Positions 43,562 through 53,153 of a DNA stretch of 64,000 nucleotides are shown in pieces. Every line of letters begins with the position of its first letter. Within the stretch, counting starts at the first letter, position 1. The stretch is from Ideonella sp. Its GTDB lineage: Bacteria > Pseudomonadota > Gammaproteobacteria > Burkholderiales > Burkholderiaceae_C. The position numbers were made by a program, and so were the translations under genes. Location: assembly GCA_016721465.1 (NCBI GenBank), contig JADKIA010000009.1, forward strand, positions 1 through 64,000, in the 5' to 3' direction. The notes beneath the pieces were generated by a model. The model had not been told where the DNA came from, searched no databases, and saw nothing but the letters and a program-made list of their open reading frames with translations.

Positions 43562-43646
43562 GGGTGGCCGTGTTCTGCTCCATGTCACCCGCCCTCAGCC
43601 TGAAGGCTGACGGCTCCTTCTTTACTTACGCAGAACACGGCCACCC
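43562..43646 (-). repeat. Nested-hairpin element, copy A
   Basis: Perfect 17-bp inverted arms (GGGTGGCCGTGTTCTGC at 43562-43578 and its complement at 43630-43646) enclose a 51-base core. Read on the minus strand the core has TAAAGAAGGA, an inner stem GCCGTCAGCC-TTCA-GGCTGAGGGC with one mismatch, then GGGTGACAT and GGA. The core matches copies B and C; the arms do not. Confidence 0.85.
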
Positions 43647-43724
43647 ACCCCAACGCTTGACAAGCACCGCGGTGCGCGCGCAAAGCTCGTGCGATGCTCG
43701 CCGGCGTCTCCAGGCTGAGGGCAT

Positions 43725-43808
43725 CGGGTGACCGGATGCCGCAGGTAAAGGAGGCGCCGTCGGCCCAGCGGGTCGGCGGCGGGGGACACGGAGGCAGCCG
43801 GTCACCCG
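43725..43808 (+). repeat. Nested-hairpin element, copy B
   Basis: Arms of 16 bp (CGGGTGACCGGATGCC at 43725-43740, complementary to 43793-43808 at 15 of 16 positions) enclose a 52-base core. It reads TAAAGGAGG, inner stem GCCGTCGGCCC...GGGTCGGCGGC, then GGGGGACAC and GGA. It is in inverted orientation to copy A, 78 bp away. Confidence 0.85.
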
Positions 43809-43899
43809 GTGGCCTCGGCCCCGCGCCGATGCCATGGTTCGCGAGAAACGCCCCCGTTTGTCCTATCGAACAAGCTCAGGCCATGCGCAATCAGCCGGC

Positions 43900-45300
43900 T
43901 CAGCGCTGCGCGTAGCGCTGCCCGATCAACGCCAGCAAGGCCCTGATGCTCTGCGCCTCGCCCCCCGCCGGCCGCCCCGGCCGCGCAGACGGGTTCCAGG
44001 CGAACAGGTCCACGTGCAGCCAATCGATGGCCTCGGGCACGAAGTGCTGCAGGAACAGCGCGGCATTGATGGCCCCGCCCTGCGGCGTGGCGCCGGTGTT
44101 GACGATCTGGCCGATGCTGCTCTCGATGGCGCCCTGGTAGCCAGCCCACAGCGGCATGTGCCACAGCGGGTCGCCCATGGCCAGCCCGAGGTCCATCAGC
44201 TCGCGCGCCAATGCAAAGCGGTTGGAGAACAGCGCAGGCAGCTGCGGGCCGAGCGCCACGCGGGCCGCGCCGGTGAGCGTGGCCAGGTCCACCATCAGGT
44301 CGGGCCGGCGTTCGGCACCATAGGCCAGCGCGTCGCACAGGATCACGCGGCCCTCGGCATCGGTGTTGCCGATCTCGATGTGGATGCCGGCGCGGGTGCG
44401 AAACACATCACCCGGGCGGTAGGCGTTGCCGGCGATGGCGTTGTCCACCGCCGGAATCAGCACCTGCAGGCTGACTGGCAATTGGCGCGCCATGATCAGC
44501 TCGGCCAGGCCCAGCGCGTTGGCCGCACCGCCCATGTCCTTCTTCATCAGGCGCATGCCCTCGGCGCCCTTGATGTCCAGGCCGCCGGAGTCGAAGCACA
44601 CGCCCTTGCCCACCAGCGTGAGCCGTGGGTGCTTGGGCTTGCCCCAGTTCAGCTCGATCAGGCGTGGTGCGCGGGTGGACGCCCGGCCCACGGCATGCAC
44701 GGCCGGGAAGCCGGCCTGGAGCAGCGCATCGCCCTGCACCTGCTTGAAGCGCGCGCCATGTTCCTTGGCCAGCGCCTTGGCGGCGTCGGCCAGCTCGGCC
44801 GGTCCCAGGCTTTCAGCGGGGGTGTTGACCAGATCGCGTGTTCGGCAGATGGCCTGGGCCAGTTGCAGGCCGGTGCGCGCCGCCGCGCTGGGCGGCAGCA
44901 TCAAGGTGGCCGGTGCACGGCTGCGCGGCTTGTAGCGGTCGAAGCGGTAGCTGCCCAGCATCCAGGACAGTGCGGCGGCCTCGGCATGCAGCGATGCCAT
45001 GCCTGCGGTGGCATCGGCCAGGTGGTAGCGGCCCTCGGGCAAGGCCTGCGGCAGTGCGGACAGGCCATGCACATCGGTGGCCGCGCCCGTGGCCTCACCC
45101 AGGCCGACCCACACCTCGGCCAGGCCACCATCGGCACCGGGCAACAGCGCGTGGCTGTGCTCGGCAGCGCGGAATCCGGTGGCCTGCAACCAACGCCGTG
45201 TGGTGGCGCCGGCCTGGCGCAGGGCTTCGTCCAGCCCGGCGCGGGTGACCAGGCGCAGCGGCGTGGCGTTGGGGGCAGGCTGCTTGAGCTGTACGGGCAT
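43900..45300 (-). CDS. Leucyl aminopeptidase family protein (M17)
   Basis: A 466-residue dizinc aminopeptidase. The start is ATG 45300; longer frames overlap the divergent pyrF gene. The C-terminal catalytic domain has LTLVGKGVCFDSGGLDIKGA (Lys and Asp ligands), GMRLMKKDMGGAANALGLAE and HIEIGNTDAEGRVILCDALA, the M17 signature NTDAEGR. The N-terminal domain (LRLVTRAGLDEALRQAGATT) is shorter and less conserved than in PepA. It corresponds to the PepB-like proteobacterial form. It releases N-terminal residues from peptides in the cytoplasm. It is divergent from pyrF by 87 bp. Confidence 0.9.
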   Translation of the reverse strand: MPVQLKQPAPNATPLRLVTRAGLDEALRQAGATTRRWLQATGFRAAEHSHALLPGADGGLAEVWVGLGEATGAATDVHGLSALPQALPEGRYHLADATAGMASLHAEAAALSWMLGSYRFDRYKPRSRAPATLMLPPSAAARTGLQLAQAICRTRDLVNTPAESLGPAELADAAKALAKEHGARFKQVQGDALLQAGFPAVHAVGRASTRAPRLIELNWGKPKHPRLTLVGKGVCFDSGGLDIKGAEGMRLMKKDMGGAANALGLAELIMARQLPVSLQVLIPAVDNAIAGNAYRPGDVFRTRAGIHIEIGNTDAEGRVILCDALAYGAERRPDLMVDLATLTGAARVALGPQLPALFSNRFALARELMDLGLAMGDPLWHMPLWAGYQGAIESSIGQIVNTGATPQGGAINAALFLQHFVPEAIDWLHVDLFAWNPSARPGRPAGGEAQSIRALLALIGQRYAQR

Positions 45301-45387
45301 GGTGCGCTTGATCCAGTGGCGGCTATGCCGCCCATTGTGCGGCGTGCACAATGCGGTCACCACGGCCACCCTCGTCGCCAACCCACC

Positions 45388-46230
45388 ATGTCTTTCATCG
45401 CGCAATTGGCGCACGCCGAGGCCCAGCACGACTCTTTGTTGTGTGTGGGCCTGGACCCGGAACCGGCCCGCTTTCCCGGTGCCTGGAAGGGCGACCCGGC
45501 ACGCATCTTCGATTTCTGCGCGGCCATCGTCGATGCCACGAAGGACCTGGTGATCGCGTTCAAGCCGCAGATCGCCTACTTCGCCGCGCACCGCGCCGAA
45601 GACCAGCTGGAGCGCCTGATGGCGCACATCCGCCGCGCGGCGCCGCAGGTGCCGGTGATCCTGGATGCCAAGCGCGGTGACATCGGCAGCACGGCCGAGC
45701 AGTACGCCCGCGAGGCCTTCGTGCGCTACCAGGCCGATGCAGTGACGCTGTCGCCGTTCATGGGCTTCGATTCCATCGAGCCCTACCTGCACTACGACGG
45801 CAAGGGCCTGATCCTGTTGTGCCGCACCTCCAATGCGGGCGGCAGCGACCTGCAGGCGCAAAAGCTCGAGGGCGGCGAGCGGCTCTACGAGCGCATCGCC
45901 CGTCTGGCCGCCGGGGCCTGGAACCGCAATGGCCAGCTCGGCCTGGTGGTGGGTGCCACGTTTCCGGCCGAGGTCGAACAGGTGCGCCGGCTGGCCCCGA
46001 CGCTGCCGCTGCTGATCCCCGGCGTCGGCGCACAAGGCGGCGACGCGGCCGCCACGGTGCGTGCCGGCTGGCGGGGCAGCTCGGCCGCGGGCACGACGGG
46101 GGCCATCATCGTGAACTCGTCCCGAGCCATCCTCTACGCCTCGTCGGGTGACGATTTCGCCAGCGCGGCCCGCGCCGCCGCCCTGGCCACGCAACACGAG
46201 CTGTCTGCTGCGCGCGCTGTCTTGCGCTAG
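45388..46230 (+). CDS. pyrF: Orotidine 5'-phosphate decarboxylase (type 2)
   Basis: A 280-residue enzyme catalysing the last step of UMP synthesis. ATG 45388 begins MSFIAQLAHAEAQHDSLLCV. Motifs: LCVGLDPEPARFP, AFKPQIAYFAAH, the catalytic VILDAKRGDIGSTAEQYARE (D-K-D tetrad) and LIPGVGAQGGDAAATVRAG. The AGTTGAIIVNSSRAILYAS-type end is characteristic of the longer group 2 enzymes common in Burkholderiales and Actinobacteria. It stands just upstream of the hybrid kinase gene, 54 bp away, probably without functional link. Confidence 0.93.
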   Translation: MSFIAQLAHAEAQHDSLLCVGLDPEPARFPGAWKGDPARIFDFCAAIVDATKDLVIAFKPQIAYFAAHRAEDQLERLMAHIRRAAPQVPVILDAKRGDIGSTAEQYAREAFVRYQADAVTLSPFMGFDSIEPYLHYDGKGLILLCRTSNAGGSDLQAQKLEGGERLYERIARLAAGAWNRNGQLGLVVGATFPAEVEQVRRLAPTLPLLIPGVGAQGGDAAATVRAGWRGSSAAGTTGAIIVNSSRAILYASSGDDFASAARAAALATQHELSAARAVLR

Positions 46231-46284
46231 ACGCGCTGCCCATCACGGCCGGTACCGCAGCACACCATCCGGGCGCCACGGCAC

Positions 46285-49200
46285 ATGCTCGACAGCTCCA
46301 CACCGGGCCCGGTCACCGACCTGACACTGCGCACCTTCTTCGGCTTCGCGCTGGTGGCCTCGCTGTTTGCCGCGATGAACCTGGCACTGATCGACTTGCC
46401 GGTGGCCACCGATCTGCGCGCGTTGTTGATCGGCGGCTATGCCGCTGTCGGCTTGGGCAGCCTGTTTGCATTGCGCTTGCCACGCGAGGCGGCGCGGCGG
46501 TCCATGCTGCCGCTGATGCTGGCCTCGCTGGTGGTGGTGGGCTCGGTGGCCATGGTCACCGGTTGGGGTCTGCGCACGCCAGGCCTGTACTTCTTCGGCA
46601 TCTTCGTCTGCATGTCCAGCGCCATGGCGCCGCTGGGCCAGGGCCTGGCGGTGACTGCTTCCGCCATGGGGCTGGTGATCCTGCTGGCCCTGGCCGAGCG
46701 CCATGGCCTGCTGCGCCCGGGTGACCCCAACGCGGCCCCGTTGATCGCCCGCACGTTTGTCCAGGTGGGCGCCATCGCTTGCGGCGCAGCGGCGGGTTGG
46801 ATGTTGGCCCGGCTGACCCGCTCGCACGTGCGCGAGGCCACCGATCGCGAAGAGCGCTTTCGCCGGCTGCTGGGCATCGCGGCCGTGGCTTACTGGGAGA
46901 CCGATGCCGATTTGCGCGTCAGCCACGTATCGCGCCGCAATGCGCAGGCGCTGTTCGTGCCCTTGTCCATCGGCCAACCGCGCCAGGCCTGGGACATCCC
47001 CGAGCTCAGCGCCGAGACGGCCATGATGCAGCTGCTGCGCGAGCGCATGTTGGCGCGCGAGCCCCTGCGCGACGTGCTGATGCGCTGGGCGCCGCCCCAG
47101 CGGCCCGTGATGCTCATGCTGATCAGCGGCGAGCCTCAGTTCGGCCGCCACGGCCGCTTTCTCGGCTACTGGGGCGTGGCGCGGGATGTCACGGCCGAGC
47201 ACCGCGCTCGCGAGGCGCTGCTGGACACCGAGATGCGCTACCGCGACCTGTTTCGCCGCACACCCACACCCATGGTGCTGCACCGCGACGGCACGGTGGT
47301 GGACGCCAACGAGGCCGCCGCCAGCATGTTCGGCTACCGCGACGCCCACCAGATGCTGGGCGCCAGCATGGCCCAGTTCGACCAGCGCTCGGGCGAGACG
47401 ACGGTGAACCATCGCCTGGCCCAGCTGCGCGATCTGCCCAGCGGCGAGGCGCTGCCCCTGGCCGACCTGCAACTCACCGGCGTGGACGGGCGGCAGCTGG
47501 CCGTCAAGGCCACCGCGGTGCGGGCGGACTTCGGCGGGCAGTCGGCCCTGTTGTCGATCTACATCGACGAAACCAGCCAGCGCACCGCCACCCAGGCGCA
47601 ACAGCGGTCTGAAGCCCTGCTGCGCCAGGTGGTGACCATGAGCCCGGACGTGATCACCCTGACCGAGCTGGAGACCGGTCGCTACGAGATGGTCAACGAG
47701 AGCTTCTACCGCGTCACCGGCTACTCGGCCTCCGAGGTGTTGGGCCACACCTCGGCCGAGCTCGGCATCTGGGCCTCGTCGCAAGACCGCGATCGGCTCT
47801 GGCGGGCCATGGAATCGAACGATGCCTTCAAGGATGTGGCCGTCGATTTCCTCGACCGGCGCGGGCGCCGGCTGCCGATGCTGGTGTCGGCCGCGCGGTT
47901 CACCCGCGAAGGGCGGCACTACCTGGTGATCAATGGGCGCGACATGTCGGACGCCAACCGCGACCGGCTGGAGCGCGAAGCCATCATGGCCAATGCCTCG
48001 GTGGGCCTGGCGCAGGTTCGTGACCGCCATTTCGCCATGGTCAACCCGCGTTTCGAGCAGATGTACGGTTGGCCACCGGGGCAATTGGTGGGCCAATCGG
48101 CCGACGTGCTGTGGGCCCGGCGTGAGGACTACGATCAACTGGGGGCGCAGATCGGCGACGCACTGCGCCGCGGCGAGCAGGTGGACATCGAGCGCGATGC
48201 GCGGCGGCACGATGGCACGACCTTCCTGGCACGGCTGCTGGCCAAGGCGGTGGACCCGCAACACCCGGTCTCGGGCGGTACGATCTGGATCGCCGAGGAC
48301 GTGACGGCGCAGCGCCAGGCCCAGGCCGAACTGGCCCGCGCACGCGATGCCGCCGAGGCCGCCAACCGCGCCAAGAGCGCCTTTCTGGCCAACACCAGCC
48401 ACGAGATCCGCACCCCCCTGAATGGACTGGTCGGCCTGGCTCGGCTGGCGCGACGCCCCAACGTGGAACCGGCGCGCCTGCAGCAGTACCTGTCGCAGAT
48501 CGCCGACAGCGCGCAGACGCTGTCGTTGATCATCTCGGACATCCTGGACCTGTCCAAGATCGAGGCTGGGCACCTGCAAGTCGAGGCTGCGCCATTCAGC
48601 CTGATGGAACTGCTGCAATCGCTGCAGCATGCCTATGCCGCGCTGGCCGACAGCCGTGACCTCGGCTTCAGCATGGACCTGGGCCCGCAGGTGCCCGACA
48701 TGGTGCTCGGCGACGCGATGCGGGTGCGTCAGATCCTGTCCAACTTCCTGCACAACGCCTTGAAGTTCACGCTCTCGGGAACGGTCGGGCTGACGGTGCG
48801 TGTGGCCGGCGGTGATCGCGTGCGCTTCGAAGTCAGCGACTCCGGCCCGGGCATCGACGAGGCCACCCAGGCGCTGCTGTTCCAGCCCTTCACCCAGGCC
48901 GACCAATCCATCACCCGGCGCTTTGGCGGCACGGGGCTGGGCCTGTCGATCTGCCGCGAACTGGCGACGCTGATGAATGGCAGCGTGGGCCTGCAAAGCG
49001 CACCCGGCCAGGGCAGCCGCTTCCACGTCGAGTTGCCGCTGCCGGCGCTGAACGGGGGATTTGCCGCCTCTGGCCACACCACCCTGGACATGAACATGCT
49101 CAGCGGCGCCCGCGTGCTGCTGGTGGAAGACAACGCGGTGAACATGATGATTGGCATCGCCTTGCTCGAGCAGTGGGGCGTGTCGGCCGAGTCGGCCGAG

Positions 49201-49491
49201 GACGGCGCTGCCGCCATTGCCGCCGTCGAACGCAGCGTCACGCAGGGGCGACCCTTCGACGCGGTGCTGATGGACGTCCAGATGCCCGGCATGGGCGGAC
49301 ACGAGGCCACGCGCCGCCTGCGCCAGCGCTGGTCCAAGGGCCAGCTGCCCATCATCGCGCTGACGGCGGCGGCCCTGGTGTCCGAGCGCGAGCAGGCGCT
49401 GGCCAGCGGCATGAACGATTTCGTCACCAAACCGATCGAGCCCAACCGCCTGCGCCAGGCGCTGCTGCGCGCCCTGGCCGACGACGACTGA
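46285..49491 (+). CDS. Hybrid sensor histidine kinase with PAS repeats and receiver domain
   Basis: A 1068-residue membrane kinase. Residues 1-180 hold about five or six membrane helices without a large periplasmic loop (TLRTFFGFALVASLFAAMNL). Four PAS-like segments follow (about 190-300, 310-430, 440-560, 565-690), for example GRYEMVNESFYRVTGYSASE and FAMVNPRFEQMYGWPPGQL. Then come HisKA with FLANTSHEIRTPLNGLVGLA (phospho-His near 705), HATPase with QILSNFLHNALKF, VSDSGPGIDEATQALLFQPF and RFGGTGLGLSICRELATLM, and a receiver (about 943-1065) with phospho-Asp in DAVLMDVQMPGMGGHEATRR. There is no output domain or adjacent regulator, so it likely feeds a phosphorelay encoded elsewhere. The signal is unknown; PAS domains could bind haem, flavin or small molecules. 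Confidence 0.9.
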   Translation: MLDSSTPGPVTDLTLRTFFGFALVASLFAAMNLALIDLPVATDLRALLIGGYAAVGLGSLFALRLPREAARRSMLPLMLASLVVVGSVAMVTGWGLRTPGLYFFGIFVCMSSAMAPLGQGLAVTASAMGLVILLALAERHGLLRPGDPNAAPLIARTFVQVGAIACGAAAGWMLARLTRSHVREATDREERFRRLLGIAAVAYWETDADLRVSHVSRRNAQALFVPLSIGQPRQAWDIPELSAETAMMQLLRERMLAREPLRDVLMRWAPPQRPVMLMLISGEPQFGRHGRFLGYWGVARDVTAEHRAREALLDTEMRYRDLFRRTPTPMVLHRDGTVVDANEAAASMFGYRDAHQMLGASMAQFDQRSGETTVNHRLAQLRDLPSGEALPLADLQLTGVDGRQLAVKATAVRADFGGQSALLSIYIDETSQRTATQAQQRSEALLRQVVTMSPDVITLTELETGRYEMVNESFYRVTGYSASEVLGHTSAELGIWASSQDRDRLWRAMESNDAFKDVAVDFLDRRGRRLPMLVSAARFTREGRHYLVINGRDMSDANRDRLEREAIMANASVGLAQVRDRHFAMVNPRFEQMYGWPPGQLVGQSADVLWARREDYDQLGAQIGDALRRGEQVDIERDARRHDGTTFLARLLAKAVDPQHPVSGGTIWIAEDVTAQRQAQAELARARDAAEAANRAKSAFLANTSHEIRTPLNGLVGLARLARRPNVEPARLQQYLSQIADSAQTLSLIISDILDLSKIEAGHLQVEAAPFSLMELLQSLQHAYAALADSRDLGFSMDLGPQVPDMVLGDAMRVRQILSNFLHNALKFTLSGTVGLTVRVAGGDRVRFEVSDSGPGIDEATQALLFQPFTQADQSITRRFGGTGLGLSICRELATLMNGSVGLQSAPGQGSRFHVELPLPALNGGFAASGHTTLDMNMLSGARVLLVEDNAVNMMIGIALLEQWGVSAESAEDGAAAIAAVERSVTQGRPFDAVLMDVQMPGMGGHEATRRLRQRWSKGQLPIIALTAAALVSEREQALASGMNDFVTKPIEPNRLRQALLRALADDD

Positions 49492-49497
49492 GGCGGC

Positions 49498-51204
49498 TCA
49501 ATCGAGCGTGACTTCGGTGCGCACGGTGCCGGCGCGGTCGGCCACGGCGGTGAGCGCCAGCCGCGTGCCGATCGGTGCACGCACCACCCATTCGGCCACC
49601 GCGCGATCGGCCGTCACCTGGCGGTTGGGCAGAAAGGCCTGCAGTGAGCTCTTCACGCCATGGCCGTCCAACTGCGGGCCCACCACGCGCGCCGCGCCGC
49701 TGACCAGCGCGACACCCTCGGTCAGGTGCAGCTCGAACACCACGCCACGAGCCACCTTGCGCTCCACCGCGCGCTTGGTGACGTTGGACGGCAGGTAGCC
49801 CGCGTTGGCCACCGCAAAACGCACGCGCCAGGTGTCCGGGCCGAGGGCGCGCACCTCGGTGCGCAACAGCTCCAGCCTGGGCAGGCTCAGGCCCACCTTC
49901 ATCAGCCAGGCCGGGAAGCGCGCCACCTCGCGCTCGCGCAGGTGCGGCGGCGGGTTGCGCCAGAAGTTGAGGCGGTCCCAGCCGCCCAGCTCCACCTCAC
50001 CCAGCTGCGGGTGGGTGTGCGGGTACCAGTCCACGTGGGCCAGGCCACCGCACTGCTCGTCGCTCCACTTCAGCAGCTTCAGGTCGTCCTCGGGCGGGTG
50101 ATCACGGTACCAGTGGATCCAGTCGTAGCCGCTGATACCGGCCTCCTTGTTGGGTGCCCAGATCTCCACCGTCCAGAACAGCGAGCCCAGGTGCTCGTAG
50201 ATCCAGTCCTGGCTGCCGGTGGTCACTTCCTTCGGGTGATATTTGAAGTCGTGGAAGATGCTGATGGCCGGGTAGCCGGTGAGCTTCTCGCCCAGCTCGG
50301 AGAAGCGCTTGTAGATCCACAGGTCCTCGGGCGTCATGTCGTCGTCGCTCTGCGTGCCCATGGGCCGCAGGATCACGCCGGAGTGGGTGTGAAAGCTCAC
50401 GCCCGCGCCGATGTTGGGGTGCTTGACGATGAAGTCGACCATGGCCCGCACCTCGGGCTCGCTGGTGGGGTAAGGGCCGGCGCCCACCTGCTCGTGCTCC
50501 TGCCGCCATTGCGAGGGGAAGTTGCGGTTCAGGTCCAGGCCTTCCCTGTTCGGGTTGACGCTGATCTGCAGGCCGTCGAAGTGGGTCAGCGTGCCCTCGG
50601 GCATCACACGGAAGTAGCGGCCGCCGAACTCGCCCGGCTCGCGCGGGACCATCAATCGCGGCTGTTCGGGGTGGCACTTCCAGGGGCCATTCGGGTCGGG
50701 CAGGCGCATGAACAGCACGCGACCGTCGCCGTCCACGTCCTCCACCGTGAGGCCGTCGACCGGATCCTCGTCGAAGGGGTAGGGGCGTGTGGACGATCGG
50801 ATGTGCCTCGGCCGGTCGGCCAGCGCCAGCTCGGCCCCGTCCGGGTTCAGCCGCGGACAGAGGTAAACCACCCGCGTGTCCAGCAACTGCGTGGCCTGCG
50901 CATCGTTGCCGTGGCCCATGAGCAACTGATGCAGCCAGTACAGGCAGGCCGTGCTGGCGGTGAGCTCGCCGGCGTGGATGTTGCCGTCCACCCAGAAGGC
51001 GGGTTTGTCGGTGTCGGCGCCAGTGGCCTGGTTGGTGAGGGTGACGAGCCAGATGTCGCGGCCCTCGTAGCTCTTGCCGAGGGAGCTCAAGCCCACCAGA
51101 CCGGGTCGCGCCGCGGCGTAGTCCTGCAGCAACCGGGTCAGCTCCGCGTACCGATAGAACCGGTCGAAACGGGGCACGGGCAGTGCGGTGGCATCGGCGG
51201 TCAT
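49498..51204 (-). CDS. M14 family zinc carboxypeptidase
   Basis: A 568-residue protein starting at ATG 51204; GTG or ATG codons further up would reach toward the GntR gene. The peptidase domain occupies the first 370 residues: zinc ligands in FWVDGNIHAGELTAS (HxxE), SVNPNREGLDLNRNFPSQWR, third ligand in GAGVSFHTHSGVILR, and catalytic Glu in LFWTVEIWAPN. The C-terminal 170 residues are beta-rich (VRFAVANAGYLPSNVTKRAV, AVAEWVVRAPIGTRLALTAV) and probably a CARDB-like accessory domain. No signal peptide is visible, unusual for M14 enzymes with such a tail. The substrate is unknown. It is divergent from the GntR gene. Confidence 0.85.
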   Translation of the reverse strand: MTADATALPVPRFDRFYRYAELTRLLQDYAAARPGLVGLSSLGKSYEGRDIWLVTLTNQATGADTDKPAFWVDGNIHAGELTASTACLYWLHQLLMGHGNDAQATQLLDTRVVYLCPRLNPDGAELALADRPRHIRSSTRPYPFDEDPVDGLTVEDVDGDGRVLFMRLPDPNGPWKCHPEQPRLMVPREPGEFGGRYFRVMPEGTLTHFDGLQISVNPNREGLDLNRNFPSQWRQEHEQVGAGPYPTSEPEVRAMVDFIVKHPNIGAGVSFHTHSGVILRPMGTQSDDDMTPEDLWIYKRFSELGEKLTGYPAISIFHDFKYHPKEVTTGSQDWIYEHLGSLFWTVEIWAPNKEAGISGYDWIHWYRDHPPEDDLKLLKWSDEQCGGLAHVDWYPHTHPQLGEVELGGWDRLNFWRNPPPHLREREVARFPAWLMKVGLSLPRLELLRTEVRALGPDTWRVRFAVANAGYLPSNVTKRAVERKVARGVVFELHLTEGVALVSGAARVVGPQLDGHGVKSSLQAFLPNRQVTADRAVAEWVVRAPIGTRLALTAVADRAGTVRTEVTLD

Positions 51205-51372
51205 GTCGGCTCGGGGGTCGTCGGGGAGCAAGGAGTTTCGCAGAGCGCCGGCGCTGAACCGTGAATGGCGCCTGGCCCGAGCCCTGGGTTTCCACCCGGA
51301 GCCACCGGGCTGGGGGGGGCTCAGAATTGGTCAGGCCACTTGACCCATCCTCGCGCACCGATCCACCGCCCC

Positions 51373-52137
51373 ATGCCCATCCAGGCCATCGAGCCCAAGC
51401 GCCTTTACCGCCAGATCGCCGACCAGCTGCGCGAGATGATCCGCAGCGGCGAGTACGTTGTGGGCACTCGCTTACCCGCAGAGCGTGATCTGGCCACGCA
51501 GCTGGGGGTGTCACGCCCATCGGTTCGCGAAGCCGTGATCGCCCTGGAAGTGGAAGGCCTGGTCGAGGTGCGCACGGGCTCGGGCATCCACGTGCTGGCG
51601 CGCGAGCCCGCCGCCAGCGCGCGCGAACTGGCACCCAATGCCTTCGGGCCGTTCGAGATCATCCGCGCGCGCCAGTTGGTGGAAGGCGAGCTGGCCGCCC
51701 TGGCCGCGCAGCGCATGGGCCGCGAACAGGTGGCGGGCCTGCGCGAGGCGCTGGCCGTCTTTGCCGAAGACATGGCCCGCGGCGAGGTGCCCGTGCGCGG
51801 TGACCGACTGTTCCACCTGCGCATCGCCGAGGGCGCCGACAACGGCCCGCTGATCCGCGTGGTGACCGACCTGTTCGACGAGCGCAACAACGCGCTGTTC
51901 GAACAGTTGGGCCAGCACTTCGAGCACCACGACAGCTGGTGCCTGGCGCTGGCCGAGCACCAGGCGGTCGTGGAAGCCATCGCCTCCGGCGATGCCGGTG
52001 CCGCACGCGAGGCCATGCGCGCCCACCTGCAGCACTCGCACGATCGCTTTGCCGAAGGCTGGCCCCTGTCGCGCAAGCTCCAGACCGACGCCAGCCGCAG
52101 CGCCACGACGTCGGCCGTCAGCACCTTGGCCCTCTGA
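51373..52137 (+). CDS. FadR-type GntR transcriptional regulator of the sugar-acid cluster
   Basis: A 254-residue regulator starting at ATG 51373. The N-terminal HTH reads RLYRQIADQLREMIRSGEYV, GTRLPAERDLATQLGVSRPS, VREAVIALEVEGLVEVRTGS. The C-terminal FCD helical domain has metal-binding-type residues (RARQLVEGELAALAAQRM, FHLRIAEGADNGPLIRVVTD, EHQAVVEAIASGDAGAAREA). FCD regulators of this subgroup sense carboxylate or uronate intermediates. It is the first gene of the catabolic run, 38 bp before dctP, and is the likely local repressor. Confidence 0.9.
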   Translation: MPIQAIEPKRLYRQIADQLREMIRSGEYVVGTRLPAERDLATQLGVSRPSVREAVIALEVEGLVEVRTGSGIHVLAREPAASARELAPNAFGPFEIIRARQLVEGELAALAAQRMGREQVAGLREALAVFAEDMARGEVPVRGDRLFHLRIAEGADNGPLIRVVTDLFDERNNALFEQLGQHFEHHDSWCLALAEHQAVVEAIASGDAGAAREAMRAHLQHSHDRFAEGWPLSRKLQTDASRSATTSAVSTLAL

Positions 52138-52175
52138 TTTCCCGTCCGACCCTCAAAACCCGAAGGAGACATGCC

Positions 52176-53153
52176 ATGAAGCACCGCACCGCCCTCAAAG
52201 CCCTGCTCGCCAGCGCCATGGCGCTGAGCCTGGCCGCCCCGGGCCTGGCCCAGACCAAGCTGAAGTGGGCCCACGTCTACGAGACCAGCGAGCCGTACCA
52301 CACCGAATCGGTGTGGGCCGCCGGCGAGATCAAGCGGCGCACCAACGGCAAGTTCGACATCCAGGTCTTCCCCGCCAGCTCGCTGGGCAAGGAGACCGAC
52401 ATCAACCAGGGCCTGACGCTGGGCACGGTGGACATGATCATCAGCGGCCCGTCGTTCGCGGCCCGCGCCTACCCGCGCATCGGCATCGCCTACTACCCCT
52501 TCATCTTCCGCGATGCCGACCACCAGTACGCCTACAGCAAGAGCGCGGTGTTCAAGGAGATGATCGACGGCTACCGCGAGAAGACCGGCATCCAGATCCT
52601 GGCCTACACCTACTACGGTGCACGCCACACCACCGCGAACAAGGCCTTCACCGACTGCGCCGGCATGAAGGGCATGAAGATCCGCGTGCCGGATGTGCCG
52701 GCCTACCGCGCCACGCCCGAGGCCTGTGGCGCCAACCCCACGCCGATCGCCTTTGCCGAGGTCTACCTGGCGCTGCAGAACGGCACCGTCGAAGCGCAGG
52801 AGAACCCGCTGCCCACCATCGAGGCCAAGAAGTTCTACGAGGTGCAGAAACACATCATGCTCACCGGCCACATCGTCGACGGCCTGACCACGCAAGTGGC
52901 GCCGCACGTGTGGACCAAGCTCAGTGCCGACGAGAAGCAGATCTTCACCGAGGTGGCCCTGGAGGCCGCTGCCCGTGCCTCTGCGCAGATCAAGAAGCGC
53001 GAGGCCGAGCTGGTGGAAGAGTTCAAGAAGAAGGGCCTGGGCGTGCACCAGATCAACCGCCAGAGCTTCGTCGATGCGGTGCTGAAGGCCAAGCCGGTGG
53101 AGTCCCTGGGCTACGACCGCAAGGACTACGACCGCATCGTGAGTATCAAGTGA
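52176..53153 (+). CDS. dctP: TRAP transporter solute-binding protein, DctP family
   Basis: A 325-residue periplasmic protein with ATG 52176 and AAGGAG upstream. The signal peptide is LLASAMALSLAAPGLAQ. The mature protein shows the DctP fold: LKWAHVYETSEPYHTESVWA, FDIQVFPASSLGKETDINQG, AYYPFIFRDADHQYAY, and the ligand-anion region MKIRVPDVPAYRATPEACGA (Arg salt bridge). GTVEAQENPLPTIEAKKFYE is the conserved strand. It binds a carboxylate and delivers it to DctQM encoded next. The adjacent enzymes suggest a sugar acid such as a hexuronate or aldonate. Confidence 0.92.
   Translation: MKHRTALKALLASAMALSLAAPGLAQTKLKWAHVYETSEPYHTESVWAAGEIKRRTNGKFDIQVFPASSLGKETDINQGLTLGTVDMIISGPSFAARAYPRIGIAYYPFIFRDADHQYAYSKSAVFKEMIDGYREKTGIQILAYTYYGARHTTANKAFTDCAGMKGMKIRVPDVPAYRATPEACGANPTPIAFAEVYLALQNGTVEAQENPLPTIEAKKFYEVQKHIMLTGHIVDGLTTQVAPHVWTKLSADEKQIFTEVALEAAARASAQIKKREAELVEEFKKKGLGVHQINRQSFVDAVLKAKPVESLGYDRKDYDRIVSIK

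Larger units (their letters stand above)
43517..43899. other. Intergenic region holding two inverted structured elements
   Basis: A 383-bp gap between convergent purB and the aminopeptidase gene. It is largely filled by elements A and B, which face away from each other. No coding frame stands out. Confidence 0.6.

Noticed and set aside
43562..43808. Integron attC sites
   Set aside because: Nested palindromes recall attC, but the GTTRRRY/RYYYAAC core sites are missing and there are no cassette-like genes or integrase.
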